From NCBI GenBank assembly GCA_913052345.1, contig CAJXDR010000008.1:18125-82124 (forward strand): a stretch of DNA of 64,000 nucleotides. Direction: 5' to 3'. The position numbers and the translations under genes are program-made. This DNA is from UBA4421 sp002470275. Lineage in GTDB: Bacteria > Pseudomonadota > Gammaproteobacteria > Pseudomonadales > Azotimanducaceae. Positions 43,695 to 53,080 of this stretch are shown here, piece after piece (positions within the stretch are counted from its first letter, which is position 1; each line of letters starts with the position of its first letter). Under the pieces are notes generated by a model. It did no database searches, was not told the DNA's origin, and saw nothing but the letters and a program-made list of their open reading frames with translations.

Positions 43695-44009
43695 TCGTTC
43701 ATCAAAGGAGGAGTCCCTACACTAGACCACCAGCGGTGAATTGCAAGGCAACGCCAAATATCCACGCATGCGCACATACCGAGGTCAAAGCTGTGACCAT
43801 CAATTAAGGCCCGCCTCCTGACTCGCGCTGGGACCGATAGGCTGCGACGAGCCGGGTGATTGAAACGAATCAGAATCCCACGCCGGCCCTCAAAACTTAG
43901 CGCCAGACGCGAGTTTGGTCTACCTTAGCGTCTTGACCAGGAAGGGCCGTCAGATTTGCGAGCTTAAGACGAGTGACATGCGACAACAAAAAAACCTAGG
44001 GCGACGACA
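43695..44009. other. Intergenic region between divergent BCCT and lipase-like genes
   Basis: 315 bp with no convincing ORF or RNA gene. It must hold the promoters of both neighbours. A plus-strand AAAGGAGGAG lies at about 43706-43715 but no start codon follows at usable distance. Nothing else stands out. Confidence 0.5.
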
Positions 44010-44951
44010 GTGACGCAAAGGCCCCATTGCCAAACCTTCTATCTGCAGCGTCAGGGGCACTCTATTTTTTGTCACCAGTGGCATTGCCGCTCACCTGCCC
44101 GCGCGAACATCCTGATCTTGCATGGTATGGGGGAACATGGTGGCCGCTATGGTGAGTTGGCCGCTGTTCTGAACGATGCCGGATTCAACGTTTTAGCTCC
44201 GGACCAAAGAGGCCATGGGCGCAGCCTGCACCCGCTTTGCCACCCTGGCGACCTGGGTTTTCAGGGCTGGCGTGAGACCCTGCGAGACGTGGATTTCCTG
44301 CACCGCCACCTGGCCCAGGAAAATCAGCTCCCCACCGTCTTGCTCGGCCACAGTATGGGCGCCATTCTCGCTCAGCAGTATATTTGCGAAACGGCGAACT
44401 CGCTGTCGGGAGCAGTCCTGAGTGGCTCCCCAGGCGCCATTGGCGCTGTGGGTGCCTTTACCCTGAGCCGAATCGCACGCTTCGATGCCTGGCGTTTTAA
44501 TCCGGGCGCAGCAAGCCCCGTGTTCCGTAAAAATCTCTTTGCGAGAAAAAACCGCAGCTTCAAGTCGGACGCTAAGGATTCAAATGACTTCGCCTGGCTC
44601 TCCCGGGATAGCGCAATCGTCCGGGACTATGTTAAGGACCCATTCTGTGGTGCCGTCCTGAGCGCTGGAGGGCTTGCGGATATGTTTATCAGCCTATACC
44701 GAGGCAGCAGCCTGCCCTTTATCAGAAAGATTAATAAAACCCTCCCCCTCTACGTCTTCTCGGGTGAGAAAGATCCCGTGCATAACCGGACATTAACGCT
44801 ACGCTGGTTGATCAGACGCTATCGCAAAGTAGGCCTCGACCCTCAACTCCGGCTGTATTCCGGTGGCCGTCACGAAATGCTAAATGAAACCAATAGGCAG
44901 GAGGTCTACCGAGACCTCATTCACTTCCTTGACGGGCTGAGTGATGACTAG
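44010..44951 (+). CDS. Alpha/beta hydrolase, monoacylglycerol lipase-like
   Basis: 313 residues. ILHGMGEHGGRYGELA (oxyanion region) is typical of monoglyceride lipases; the nucleophile is Ser115 in LLGHSMGA, the acid Asp lies in FSGEKDPVHN (about 263) and the His in SGGRHEMLNE (about 292). It should hydrolyse acylglycerols or lysophospholipids. The start is GTG 44010 with AGGGCG upstream. It overlaps the following amidase by 8 bp. Confidence 0.88.
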   Translation: MTQRPHCQTFYLQRQGHSIFCHQWHCRSPARANILILHGMGEHGGRYGELAAVLNDAGFNVLAPDQRGHGRSLHPLCHPGDLGFQGWRETLRDVDFLHRHLAQENQLPTVLLGHSMGAILAQQYICETANSLSGAVLSGSPGAIGAVGAFTLSRIARFDAWRFNPGAASPVFRKNLFARKNRSFKSDAKDSNDFAWLSRDSAIVRDYVKDPFCGAVLSAGGLADMFISLYRGSSLPFIRKINKTLPLYVFSGEKDPVHNRTLTLRWLIRRYRKVGLDPQLRLYSGGRHEMLNETNRQEVYRDLIHFLDGLSDD

Positions 44952-46377
44952 CGCCGTACCCAAGCCCATCTGGCAGGATGCGCTCTCCCTCTGCCGCGAC
45001 CTACAGAGCGGGCGCACCCAAGCCATGGACGTCATGGCGAATGTTTATGACCGCATTGAGCAGATCAATCCAACAATCAACGCCATCGTCAACCTCTTAC
45101 CCAGGGCTCAGGCTATGTCCTTGGCTCGCGCAGCTGATGGCGTACCCCTGGAAAACCGAGGCCCCCTGCACGGACTACCCATGGCTCCCAAGGATGCGGT
45201 GGCGGTTGCAGGGTTTCCCACCAATTGGGGTTTTCGCCCGTTCTCTCAGCCTGTGGAGAGCAAGGACGATCCCATGGTCTCACGCCTGCGGACGGCTGGT
45301 GCGATCTTCATCGGGCACAGCAATATGCCGGAATTTGGGCTCGGCTCGCATACCTTTAACGCCCTTTTCGGACATACCCTCAACCCCTATGACCTGACGA
45401 AAACGCCCGGGGGCAGCAGCGGCGGGGCTGCAGCCGCGCTAGCGGCCAGGCTGCTACCCCTTGCGGACGGCAGTGATCTAGGGGGATCTCTTCGAAATCC
45501 AGCCAGCTTTTGCAACGTCGTTGGCCTGCGTCCCAGCATTGGACGCATGCCCTTGAATCGAGGATTTGGCTGGTACGGTCGGCTGGCGACTACCGGACCC
45601 ATGGCCACAAACCTCCGCGACCTGGCGCTGCTCTTCTCGGTCATGGCCGGGCCAGATGAGGCTGACCCCATGAGCCTGGACGAGCCCGGCCATGCCTTTC
45701 TGGACGCTTTGACGCCTTATCCTACATCCGCTCCTTTAAGGGTCAGGGTGAGCCGAGACCTCAATGGGCTACCCGTGGAGTCATCGGTCACCGCGATCGT
45801 GGAGGCTGCTGCATCGACCTTCACCGACCTGGGCGCAGACGTATCCTATGGCGAGCCGGACTTAACTGGGGCCATGCAAATCTTCCAGGTACAGCGGGCC
45901 GCAGGGCTTAGAGTTCTGGGCCAAACCCTGGATCAAAGGCTGCCCCAGTGGCGGGACGAAGCCAAGGACACCGCCATCTGGAATATCGAGAAGGGCCTGG
46001 CGCTGACGGTGGATGAAGTGCTTCAGGCCGAACTCAGTCGGACAGCGCTCTATGCCCGAGCCGCCGCCTTTTTCCAGGATGTGGATGTCCTCATCCTGCC
46101 CGCAGCACAGGTGCAACCCTTTGATAAGAACGTGGACTGGGTCCGCAGCATCAATGGCAAGCCCATGGCAACCTATCTAGACTGGATGTCCATCTGCTGC
46201 ATGATTTCGGTCACCGGCTTTCCCGCACTCTCAATACCCGGCGGCTTCACTGAAAACGGCCTCCCCGTGGGTATACAAATGGTCAGCGGACCGCGCCAAG
46301 ACCTGCACCTGATGCGGATTGCACATTTATTTGAGCAACGGACATCCTACGCTCTTCAACGACCCGACCTAGCCTGA
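44944..46377 (+). CDS. Amidase (amidase-signature family)
   Basis: 477 residues from ATG 44944 (a GTG lies one codon earlier). The triad is visible as Lys in LPMAPKDAVAV, the loop TPGGSSGGAAAALAAR and the Ser nucleophile in DGSDLGGSLRNPASFC. The C-terminus has the conserved GFPALSIPGGFTENGLPVGIQ segment. Coupled to the lipase-like gene, it may share a substrate such as an N-acyl compound; this is inference. Confidence 0.9.
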   Translation: MTSAVPKPIWQDALSLCRDLQSGRTQAMDVMANVYDRIEQINPTINAIVNLLPRAQAMSLARAADGVPLENRGPLHGLPMAPKDAVAVAGFPTNWGFRPFSQPVESKDDPMVSRLRTAGAIFIGHSNMPEFGLGSHTFNALFGHTLNPYDLTKTPGGSSGGAAAALAARLLPLADGSDLGGSLRNPASFCNVVGLRPSIGRMPLNRGFGWYGRLATTGPMATNLRDLALLFSVMAGPDEADPMSLDEPGHAFLDALTPYPTSAPLRVRVSRDLNGLPVESSVTAIVEAAASTFTDLGADVSYGEPDLTGAMQIFQVQRAAGLRVLGQTLDQRLPQWRDEAKDTAIWNIEKGLALTVDEVLQAELSRTALYARAAAFFQDVDVLILPAAQVQPFDKNVDWVRSINGKPMATYLDWMSICCMISVTGFPALSIPGGFTENGLPVGIQMVSGPRQDLHLMRIAHLFEQRTSYALQRPDLA

Positions 46378-46513
46378 TCCCGTCACGGATGAACAGAATT
46401 CTCCAAGCCTAAATTGGTCGTGATACGTTAGAATTTCTCCAGGCTCTGCCGCTTGCTTCGCGTCGGGACCGAATAACCACATACCTCAGCCCTGGATAAC
46501 GATAGCCGCGCTC

Positions 46514-47017
46514 ATGAGTGATCAACAGGATTCTCCCTCTACTGAACCATCGGGCTTACCCCCTCTCTACTCGCTTCGCACCATCGGCTTTGCGACGTTT
46601 TTTGGATCCTTGCTGGCGGGCATTTACTTGATGAGCGCAAACTATCGAGCCCTTAAGCTGTACCGCATGAGCTATACGACGCTGATCATCGGCGCCGTGA
46701 TTTTTTGTCTCTATTTTCTCATGATTCAAAGTTTCACCGGTGATGCAGCCAGTAGCGGTGAGGCTGCGGCACCCTTTCAGATCGACCTGCGCCTTGCCAT
46801 TCTTTCCAATATTGCCCAGGTCATCATCCTGCTCCTGGCAGCGAATACTTTGCAGGGACCAATTTTTAAAACCTATGCGGAGACCGATGCGCCGTACCAC
46901 CCCATGTGGCGGGGTATCTTGATGGGCTTCGCCGCTTACCTTGCGTTGGCGGTGATCTCCATGGCGCTCATGAGCAACCTAGGGTTAGTCGATCTCCCCG
47001 TTCAGGAACCTGTCTAA
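46514..47017 (+). CDS. Integral membrane protein of unknown function (167 aa)
   Basis: A hydrophilic N-terminus of about 20 residues, then four predicted membrane helices (about 23-43, 53-74, 92-111 and 134-155), with a basic loop NYRALKLYRMSY after helix 1. I recognise no family. It stands alone, convergent with the sulfotransferase-like gene 10 bp away. Confidence 0.7.
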   Translation: MSDQQDSPSTEPSGLPPLYSLRTIGFATFFGSLLAGIYLMSANYRALKLYRMSYTTLIIGAVIFCLYFLMIQSFTGDAASSGEAAAPFQIDLRLAILSNIAQVIILLLAANTLQGPIFKTYAETDAPYHPMWRGILMGFAAYLALAVISMALMSNLGLVDLPVQEPV

Positions 47018-47027
47018 TGAGCTGCGG

Positions 47028-47678
47028 CTACTTGTTAGGACGCAGGGATCCCCAGAGCCGCTGGAAGTCTTCCGTCGAATTCACCTTGGGGTAGGCCTCA
47101 TCTGGGATCGGGCACGCCAAAAACCGGCAGAGCGGTGCCCAACCCTCGCCGGGCTCGAGTACTAAAAGCTGCTCGCTTGGCACGGTATCCCGCACCGCTT
47201 GGTTATGGCGGTTAAAGCAACCAATCACATAGGCCTTATCGTCCATCCTGCCATCGAAAAAACCGTCCCAAATCACGGCATGAATCATCTTGGCCCGCGC
47301 CAAGGCCTGGGGGTCGGCAGACGCCCTAGCCTTGGCCACAGCACCCTGAGAGGATTTCCAGATGGTCTGCTTCACGCTTCGGTACCAAGCCTCCGGGTCA
47401 CGTTGCGTAAGAATCACCTTTGCCTGGGGATAACGGACATGCAGCTCACGCCAAAAACTGCTGCTAGGCCAGTCCACAGTAGCCCGATAGCCCTCATAAA
47501 CATCGGCCCAGTCCACTTGTTCACCCAACCATGCTTGGTGCCAGAAGGGCGAATGATGCGGGTTCAGAGCAACCTCCATCATGTGATAGCACTTATGGAA
47601 CCCCAGTTTTTCGAGCGCAAATTTCAGCGACAAAGTGCCCGTTCGGCCAAGCCCAGCGCCAAGTACTTCAATGGACAT
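47028..47678 (-). CDS. Sulfotransferase-like P-loop protein
   Basis: 216 residues. The PAPS-binding 5' loop is LGRTGTLSLKFALEKLGF (9-26), and the 3' phosphate region is KVILTQRDPEAWYRSV. This matches the bacterial and fungal Sulfotransfer_4 family, whose members are only loosely tied to sulfation. It is followed 30 bp upstream on the strand by the amidohydrolase gene, so the two are probably co-transcribed. Confidence 0.83.
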   Translation of the reverse strand: MSIEVLGAGLGRTGTLSLKFALEKLGFHKCYHMMEVALNPHHSPFWHQAWLGEQVDWADVYEGYRATVDWPSSSFWRELHVRYPQAKVILTQRDPEAWYRSVKQTIWKSSQGAVAKARASADPQALARAKMIHAVIWDGFFDGRMDDKAYVIGCFNRHNQAVRDTVPSEQLLVLEPGEGWAPLCRFLACPIPDEAYPKVNSTEDFQRLWGSLRPNK

Positions 47679-47708
47679 TAAGCCTCCCCAGGCCGGTAAC
47701 CCTAAACG

Positions 47709-48731
47709 TTATTGATCAAGCAGCCTGAGCCGATAGGCCGTGGCAGCGGTATCGTGAAAGAGCCAACGACGATCCTCATCCGTCGCCTGGGCTGCAATCT
47801 TTTTAAAGGCATTCCACAGCACCGCATAGGAGCAGCTCTGCTTGTCCACCGGGAAGTTGCTTTCAAACATACAGCGACGGGGGCCAAAGGCCTCAATGGC
47901 AAATCGGTGGAAACGGCCCGTCGCGGCCACGACTTCATCCGAGGTGGCCGGTGTTGCCCGCTTGTGCCAGCCAAACCCATTTATCGGCATCGCGAGACCA
48001 CCCAATTTTGCATAAACGTTGTCGCACTCTGCCAAGGCGGCATAGGCCACCTGCCATTGTTGGAAAATTTCATCTTGCCTACCTGCATAGGGTCCGATTC
48101 CCAGCGGCCCACCGAAGTGATCGATGATGATCGGTAGTTCAGGGAAGTCGCGCGCCAGCTCTGTAAGCTCATGAATCTGAGTATGGTAGAGCCAGGCATC
48201 GAAGCTCAGGCCCCGAGTGCTCAGTTGTTCAATCCCGCGACGAAATTGCTCGTCGCGGTAGAGACTTTGGGGTGGGTAGGTGTGGGAATTGCGCACCGCA
48301 TCGCTGGCATCCCACCCGGCCGCATGTCGAATTCCCCGAAACCTCGACGACGCCGCCATATGAGCGTCTAACACCGGCCCCACCGCCTCTCCCAGCGTCA
48401 TATCTGCGTAACTCACGATGCCAGCACAAATTTCAGCGGGGCCGTACTGCCCTGAGGCAGACATGGCCGCAATCCCGTTAACAAATTCTGTCTCGCCCAG
48501 GGACGCCATCTCCGAGGGACCCTGGGCACGATACATGGAGCCGCACTCCACAAAGACGGTGCTGACAACGTGATGGCCGGAGCCCAGGTCTTCAAGCAGC
48601 TCGGGCAGCAAATAGGGATTATCCTCACGGTCCCAAAGGTGGTGATGGGGATCACATATCGGCACTTCTGGGGCCAAGATGGGCTCAACAACCTGACTTA
48701 ACCAGGCCTCGCGCTGTGCTGACGAGGCCAT
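47709..48731 (-). CDS. Amidohydrolase family protein (amidohydrolase-2 / lactonase-like)
   Basis: 340 residues of TIM-barrel metal hydrolase. The N-terminal metal motif CDPHHHLWD lies at 26-34, followed by FRGIRHAAGWD, the metal His in PIIIDHFGGP and the Asp-type late motif MFESNFPVDKQ. This matches the L-fuconolactonase / 2-pyrone-4,6-dicarboxylate lactonase group. It should hydrolyse a lactone or decarboxylate an aromatic acid; the substrate is not known. Confidence 0.87.
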   Translation of the reverse strand: MASSAQREAWLSQVVEPILAPEVPICDPHHHLWDREDNPYLLPELLEDLGSGHHVVSTVFVECGSMYRAQGPSEMASLGETEFVNGIAAMSASGQYGPAEICAGIVSYADMTLGEAVGPVLDAHMAASSRFRGIRHAAGWDASDAVRNSHTYPPQSLYRDEQFRRGIEQLSTRGLSFDAWLYHTQIHELTELARDFPELPIIIDHFGGPLGIGPYAGRQDEIFQQWQVAYAALAECDNVYAKLGGLAMPINGFGWHKRATPATSDEVVAATGRFHRFAIEAFGPRRCMFESNFPVDKQSCSYAVLWNAFKKIAAQATDEDRRWLFHDTAATAYRLRLLDQ

Positions 48732-48932
48732 CAGGAGGCCCCCTCAATCTGAAACAGTTGGCCAAAGCCTTCGTTCAATGTCATGTCGTCCCCTATCGCG
48801 CTGTTGTTTTGATGGATCATTGTGCCAAATCGACACCCCTCTTGGCTAAGGCCGTGAGGAACCCCCACCCGTGTAGGAGAGCTGCTAGACTTCGCGCATG
48901 CGGGAAAACGAATACCTTATCGGACTTGTCAC

Positions 48933-50690
48933 GTGCGTATCAAAAAACGCCTTGCGTTAGGGGTTAGGCACTGGCGCGACCACGTTCCCCTGATCGAGGT
49001 CCTACAGCGATATACCCGGTCCGATCTGGCAGACGACGGTGTCGCCGGCGTGATCGTTGGCTTAGTCACCATTCCGCAAGCCGTCGCTTACGCGCATCTC
49101 GCCGGGCTACCCGCCACCGCCGGCCTCTATGCCTGTCTGCTGCCCATGCTCATCTACGCCTTTCTGGGCAGTGCCCGACACCTCGTCGTGGGGCCCGTGG
49201 CCATCGCCGCGCTGTTGGTTGCAACCGCCCTGAGCGACCATGCCCCAAGATACGGTAACGATTACCTCGCAATCACCAGCGTGATCTCGATTCAGGTGGC
49301 GATCCTGCTGCTGTTGCTCCGCCTGTTCCGCATGGGCGGGTTGGTTAACCTGCTCAGCCATCCCGTTATCACCGGCTTTATCAACGCCGCGGTTCTGCTG
49401 ATCATCTTGTCTCAACTGCCGTCACTGCTCGGACTCGCGCCTATTTCGACCGCAAGTCCTGGGCTGGCGTTTTCCGCTCTTTGGGGCGAGCTGATGTACA
49501 CAAACCTTGCCGTCCTGGGGCTCGGTCTAGGCAGCCTCGCCTTTCTCGCGTTGATCCCAACCCTGCTTGGCCGAATCCTCACGCTTGCCCTGAATCAGGA
49601 CACCAGCAAGCACCCCATCACTCGAACCGGCCCGATGTTGCTAACGATGGGAGCCATCGTCGGAGGGATGGCGATAGACCTCACGGATCACTTTGCCCTC
49701 GTCGGCCCGGTGACGTCGGGCTTACCTGCCCTGCATTTCCCGGTCTTAAATTTGGCGCTTTGGCTGGATTTATTGCCGTCAGCCGCGATCATCGCTCTGG
49801 TCACCTACATCGAAGGCTTTTCGATAGGCACCGCCTTAGCCAGCCGGCATCGCGAAAAAATCGATGCAAACCAGGAGCTGATTGCGCTCAGTGCAGCAAA
49901 CCTCGGTGCATCAGTGAGTGGTGCCTATCCGGTGGCGGGGTCATTTTCCAGATCTAGCCTTAACGTTTCAGCAGGGGCGCGGACGCCCGTGAGTTCCCTG
50001 ATCTGCGCCGGCGTTATCGTTATTACCCTGCTTTGGTGGACTGACCTTTTGGCACTGCTACCCAATACCGTCCTCGCCGCCATCGTTATCATGTCCGTGA
50101 TCCGGCTGCTCGACTTCAACAATTGGCGACATAGCCTCAGATTTTATCCCCAAGACGCCTGGGTGGAGTGGGCGACCTTCTTGGCGGTCCTCGCGCTGGG
50201 CGTGGAGATAGGTCTAGCTGCCGGAGTGATTGTCTCTATCGCGTTTTTTATCCGCAGCTCGAGCAGGCCTGTGATCACCCGGGTAGGCCAATTACCGGGA
50301 GGGGAGCATTTCCGATCTGCCAAACGTCATCGGGTTGAAATTCATCATGACCTCATGGCCTTGAGAATTGATGAGAACATCTATTTCGCCAACGCGGCCC
50401 AAATCGAGGCTAAACTACTCAGGAGGGCGCTGTCTGGGCGCGGTATACGGCACCTCCTGCTGGTCTGCTCTTCCGTCAATCAAATTGACTCAACCGGTTT
50501 TGCCATGCTGCTAAGATTGAATGAAAACCTAAAGAAGGCTGACGTCAGCCTGAGTTTGAGTGACGTTAAGGGTCATATGATGCAGCGGATTGACGATGCA
50601 AACCTGGCAAACCAGCTCACCGGAAACATTTACCTCACCGCATCAGCTGCCGTTAGGGTTCTGACCAGCAGCCCGGCGACCTCGCGCTAA
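48933..50690 (+). CDS. SulP family anion transporter with STAS domain
   Basis: 585 residues. The membrane domain (about 30-430) shows the SulP signature GVIVGLVTIPQAVAYAHLAGLP and the YPVAGSFSRSSLN segment of helix 8-10. The C-terminal STAS domain (about 460-570) includes SSVNQIDSTGFAMLLRLNENL, with the conserved Asp-Ser pair. Known members carry sulfate, bicarbonate or dicarboxylates. The start is GTG 48933. It ends 3 bp before lptG. Confidence 0.92.
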   Translation: MRIKKRLALGVRHWRDHVPLIEVLQRYTRSDLADDGVAGVIVGLVTIPQAVAYAHLAGLPATAGLYACLLPMLIYAFLGSARHLVVGPVAIAALLVATALSDHAPRYGNDYLAITSVISIQVAILLLLLRLFRMGGLVNLLSHPVITGFINAAVLLIILSQLPSLLGLAPISTASPGLAFSALWGELMYTNLAVLGLGLGSLAFLALIPTLLGRILTLALNQDTSKHPITRTGPMLLTMGAIVGGMAIDLTDHFALVGPVTSGLPALHFPVLNLALWLDLLPSAAIIALVTYIEGFSIGTALASRHREKIDANQELIALSAANLGASVSGAYPVAGSFSRSSLNVSAGARTPVSSLICAGVIVITLLWWTDLLALLPNTVLAAIVIMSVIRLLDFNNWRHSLRFYPQDAWVEWATFLAVLALGVEIGLAAGVIVSIAFFIRSSSRPVITRVGQLPGGEHFRSAKRHRVEIHHDLMALRIDENIYFANAAQIEAKLLRRALSGRGIRHLLLVCSSVNQIDSTGFAMLLRLNENLKKADVSLSLSDVKGHMMQRIDDANLANQLTGNIYLTASAAVRVLTSSPATSR

Positions 50691-50693
50691 CTC

Positions 50694-51764
50694 ATGTATC
50701 TCGTTGACCGATACCTGACCCTACGCTGCCTAGCCGCCATCACGCTGGTCATGCTCAGCTTGACAGGTTTGACGCTGCTCTTCGCCCTGGTTGAAGAACT
50801 GGGCGAGCGTCAGAGCAGCTATAGTCTTGCCGACGCCATCTACTACGTCCTGCTGACGGGTCCTCGCCGCTTTGACGAACTGCTGACCTATGGCGTCTTT
50901 CTTGGCGTCCTCCTGGCGCTGGGTGATTTGGCTGAACACGGCGAGCTTACCGCCATGCGAGCAGCGGGGGCCTCCGCCACGCGGCTATTCATGGCCTTGG
51001 TTCCCACGCTTATTTTCTGGTTGGTCATCAGCATCAGCCTCAGCGAGACCATCGCTCCGTCCAGCGAGGAGAAAGCAGAGCGGCAGAAGTTGGGGGCCCA
51101 ATTCGGCGAGGACGCCCTGGCTCAACGAGGGGGGCTGTGGTTTCGGGACGGGGGTCTCTATATGCAGATCAAATCGATAGGCAGCGACGGCACGCTAAAG
51201 GACATCGTTCAATATCATGTAGATGATCAAAACCAACTCCAGCGCAGCATTAGAGCCCAGGCCGGAATCTTCGATACCCAGACAGAGACCTGGACGCTCA
51301 GGAATGGTTCGCTCAGCGTATTGAGCGAGACTGACGTTCAGTCAACAGACTTCGAACAACGCCTTTGGAAAAATCCGGTCACGCCGGCTCAACTTGCCAA
51401 TCAGGCATTTTTGGAACCAAGAAGAATGCCGCTCAGCCGCGTCTTACTGCAGATACGGCTACTGGAACGCCAGTCTCTGGATGCCACGGACTATGGCTTG
51501 GTCTTTTGGAATCGCCTGTTAAAACCCCTAACCTTCGCCGGCATGGCGCTGCTGGCCCTGGCCATCGCCCTTGGCCCGCTGCGCGATACCGGTGTGGGAC
51601 AACGCATCGCCATGGGCATTTTTATCGGCCTTGGCTTCAAATATTTACAGGACTTGTTTGCCCCAACGGCTATCGTATTTGGCACCCCTCCGTGGCTTGC
51701 CGTGGGTCTTCCCGCCCTGATCTTTATCGGCACCGCCATACTCCTCATTCGGCGCCAGGCCTGA
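50694..51764 (+). CDS. lptG: LPS export ABC transporter permease LptG
   Basis: 356 residues with six helices and a periplasmic beta-jellyroll domain between helices 3 and 4 (about 130-270: GLWFRDGGLYMQIKSI through the TETWTLRNGS strands). The cytoplasmic coupling segment HGELTAMRAAGASATRLF and the late ALGPLRDTGVGQR fit LptG rather than LptF. LptG pairs with LptF and LptB to lift LPS out of the inner membrane. No lptF is adjacent; instead the gene follows the SulP gene. Confidence 0.85.
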   Translation: MYLVDRYLTLRCLAAITLVMLSLTGLTLLFALVEELGERQSSYSLADAIYYVLLTGPRRFDELLTYGVFLGVLLALGDLAEHGELTAMRAAGASATRLFMALVPTLIFWLVISISLSETIAPSSEEKAERQKLGAQFGEDALAQRGGLWFRDGGLYMQIKSIGSDGTLKDIVQYHVDDQNQLQRSIRAQAGIFDTQTETWTLRNGSLSVLSETDVQSTDFEQRLWKNPVTPAQLANQAFLEPRRMPLSRVLLQIRLLERQSLDATDYGLVFWNRLLKPLTFAGMALLALAIALGPLRDTGVGQRIAMGIFIGLGFKYLQDLFAPTAIVFGTPPWLAVGLPALIFIGTAILLIRRQA

Positions 51765-51808
51765 AAAACCGGTTTTTTTTCTTTCGCTGATGGCGGCATA
51801 CTCTTCTG

Positions 51809-53062
51809 ATGCAAAATAATAAGATTTCTGATCGGCAGCGGAGCTATACCCTCGCCCTGCTGGTCTTAGTATTCACCTCCAGCCACGTGGATCGACAGAT
51901 CGTCGCCATTCTCCAGGAGCCCATCAAGCTGGCCTTTCAGATCAGCGATACCCAGCTTGGTTTGCTCACCGGGGTCATGTTTGCGATTTTCTATGCCACC
52001 TTGGGCATGCCCATGGCCATGTGGGCTGATCGCCACAATCGCCGTAACCTGATCACGTTCTCGATCTCGTTATGGAGCGCTATGACCGTCCTTTGCGGGG
52101 CCGCAGTTCAGTTCTGGCATCTGCTGCTGGCTCGTATCGGCGTCGGCGTTGGCGAGGCGGGCTCTAATCCCCCCTCCCACTCGATCATCTCGGACCTCTA
52201 TGCACCCCACGAACGGGCCACCGCCATGGCCATATTTGGTCTGGGCGTCAATTTCGGCATTATGCTGGGTTACCTGATCGGAGGATGGGTCAACGAGTGG
52301 CTGGACTGGCGGTGGGCCTTCGTGGTCGCCGGTGTCCCTGGTTTATTCATCGCGGTGCTCGTCCGACTGACCATGGTCGAGCCACCCCGGGGCTACGCCG
52401 ATGGACTTAGCGAAAGACCGCCCGCCCCACCCTTTAGGGCCGTCCTCAGCTTCATGTTCAAAAGCGCTGCCTCACGCCACCTGCTTATCGCAAACGCTCT
52501 GATCTCTTTGGCCGGGTATGCCTCCATCGCCTGGGTACCCGTCTACTTCCAGCGCATTCATGATTACAGCACTGGTGAATCCGGTACCTTTCTCGCCCTA
52601 GCCATTGGCGTCGGGGGCGGCTTGGGCACCTTCCTGGGGGGTTATGTGGCGGACCGCGTGGCCAAATTCGGTGAAGGTTGGCGTGCCAAGCTGGTGAGCC
52701 TGACCATTTTGATTTACCTGCCCTTTGCCTACCTGTGCTACTCCTCGCAGGATCCGTTTTGGGCGGCCATCTGGTACGTCGGGCCTGCAGCCCTGGGCGG
52801 GGTCTATCTTGGCGTGAACTTCGCCATCCTGCAGTCTCTTGTGCCGGTTGAGATGCGATCGGTCGCGGCAGCGATCAACCTTTTCAGCCTCAACATTATC
52901 GGCCTAGGCCTGGGACCCTTAAGCGTGGGGACCATTAGCGATCTCACCCTGGATTTTGCAGGTATCGATAGCCTTCGCTACGGGCTCTATTTCACCCTTG
53001 GCGTCATACTTTGGGGCGCTTTGCATCAGTGGCATATGGGACGCCACCTGGATCGTCTATAG
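51809..53062 (+). CDS. MFS transporter, spinster-like family
   Basis: 417 residues with 12 helices. HVDRQIVAILQEPIKLAFQISDTQLGLL is the characteristic opening of the spinster-type MFS branch, followed by the A-motif MAMWADRHNRRNLI and VGEAGSNPPSHSIISDLY. Bacterial members move varied organic compounds and are common beside lipid and aromatic catabolic genes; the substrate here is open. Confidence 0.88.
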   Translation: MQNNKISDRQRSYTLALLVLVFTSSHVDRQIVAILQEPIKLAFQISDTQLGLLTGVMFAIFYATLGMPMAMWADRHNRRNLITFSISLWSAMTVLCGAAVQFWHLLLARIGVGVGEAGSNPPSHSIISDLYAPHERATAMAIFGLGVNFGIMLGYLIGGWVNEWLDWRWAFVVAGVPGLFIAVLVRLTMVEPPRGYADGLSERPPAPPFRAVLSFMFKSAASRHLLIANALISLAGYASIAWVPVYFQRIHDYSTGESGTFLALAIGVGGGLGTFLGGYVADRVAKFGEGWRAKLVSLTILIYLPFAYLCYSSQDPFWAAIWYVGPAALGGVYLGVNFAILQSLVPVEMRSVAAAINLFSLNIIGLGLGPLSVGTISDLTLDFAGIDSLRYGLYFTLGVILWGALHQWHMGRHLDRL

Positions 53063-53063
53063 G

Positions 53064-53078
53064 CCGTGCCGGGCACGG
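53064..53078. terminator. GC-rich hairpin between convergent genes
   Basis: CCGTGC-CGG-GCACGG forms a perfect 6-bp stem directly after the MFS stop codon and just before the end of the ClpP-like gene. There is no T-run on either side, so intrinsic termination is uncertain; the location between convergent genes is the main support. Confidence 0.35.
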
Positions 53079-53080
53079 TA

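Noticed and set aside
51766..51782. AAAAACCGGTTTTTTTT after lptG as an intrinsic terminator
   Set aside because: The only possible stem is five A-T pairs around CCGG, too weak to count, although the T-run is suggestive.
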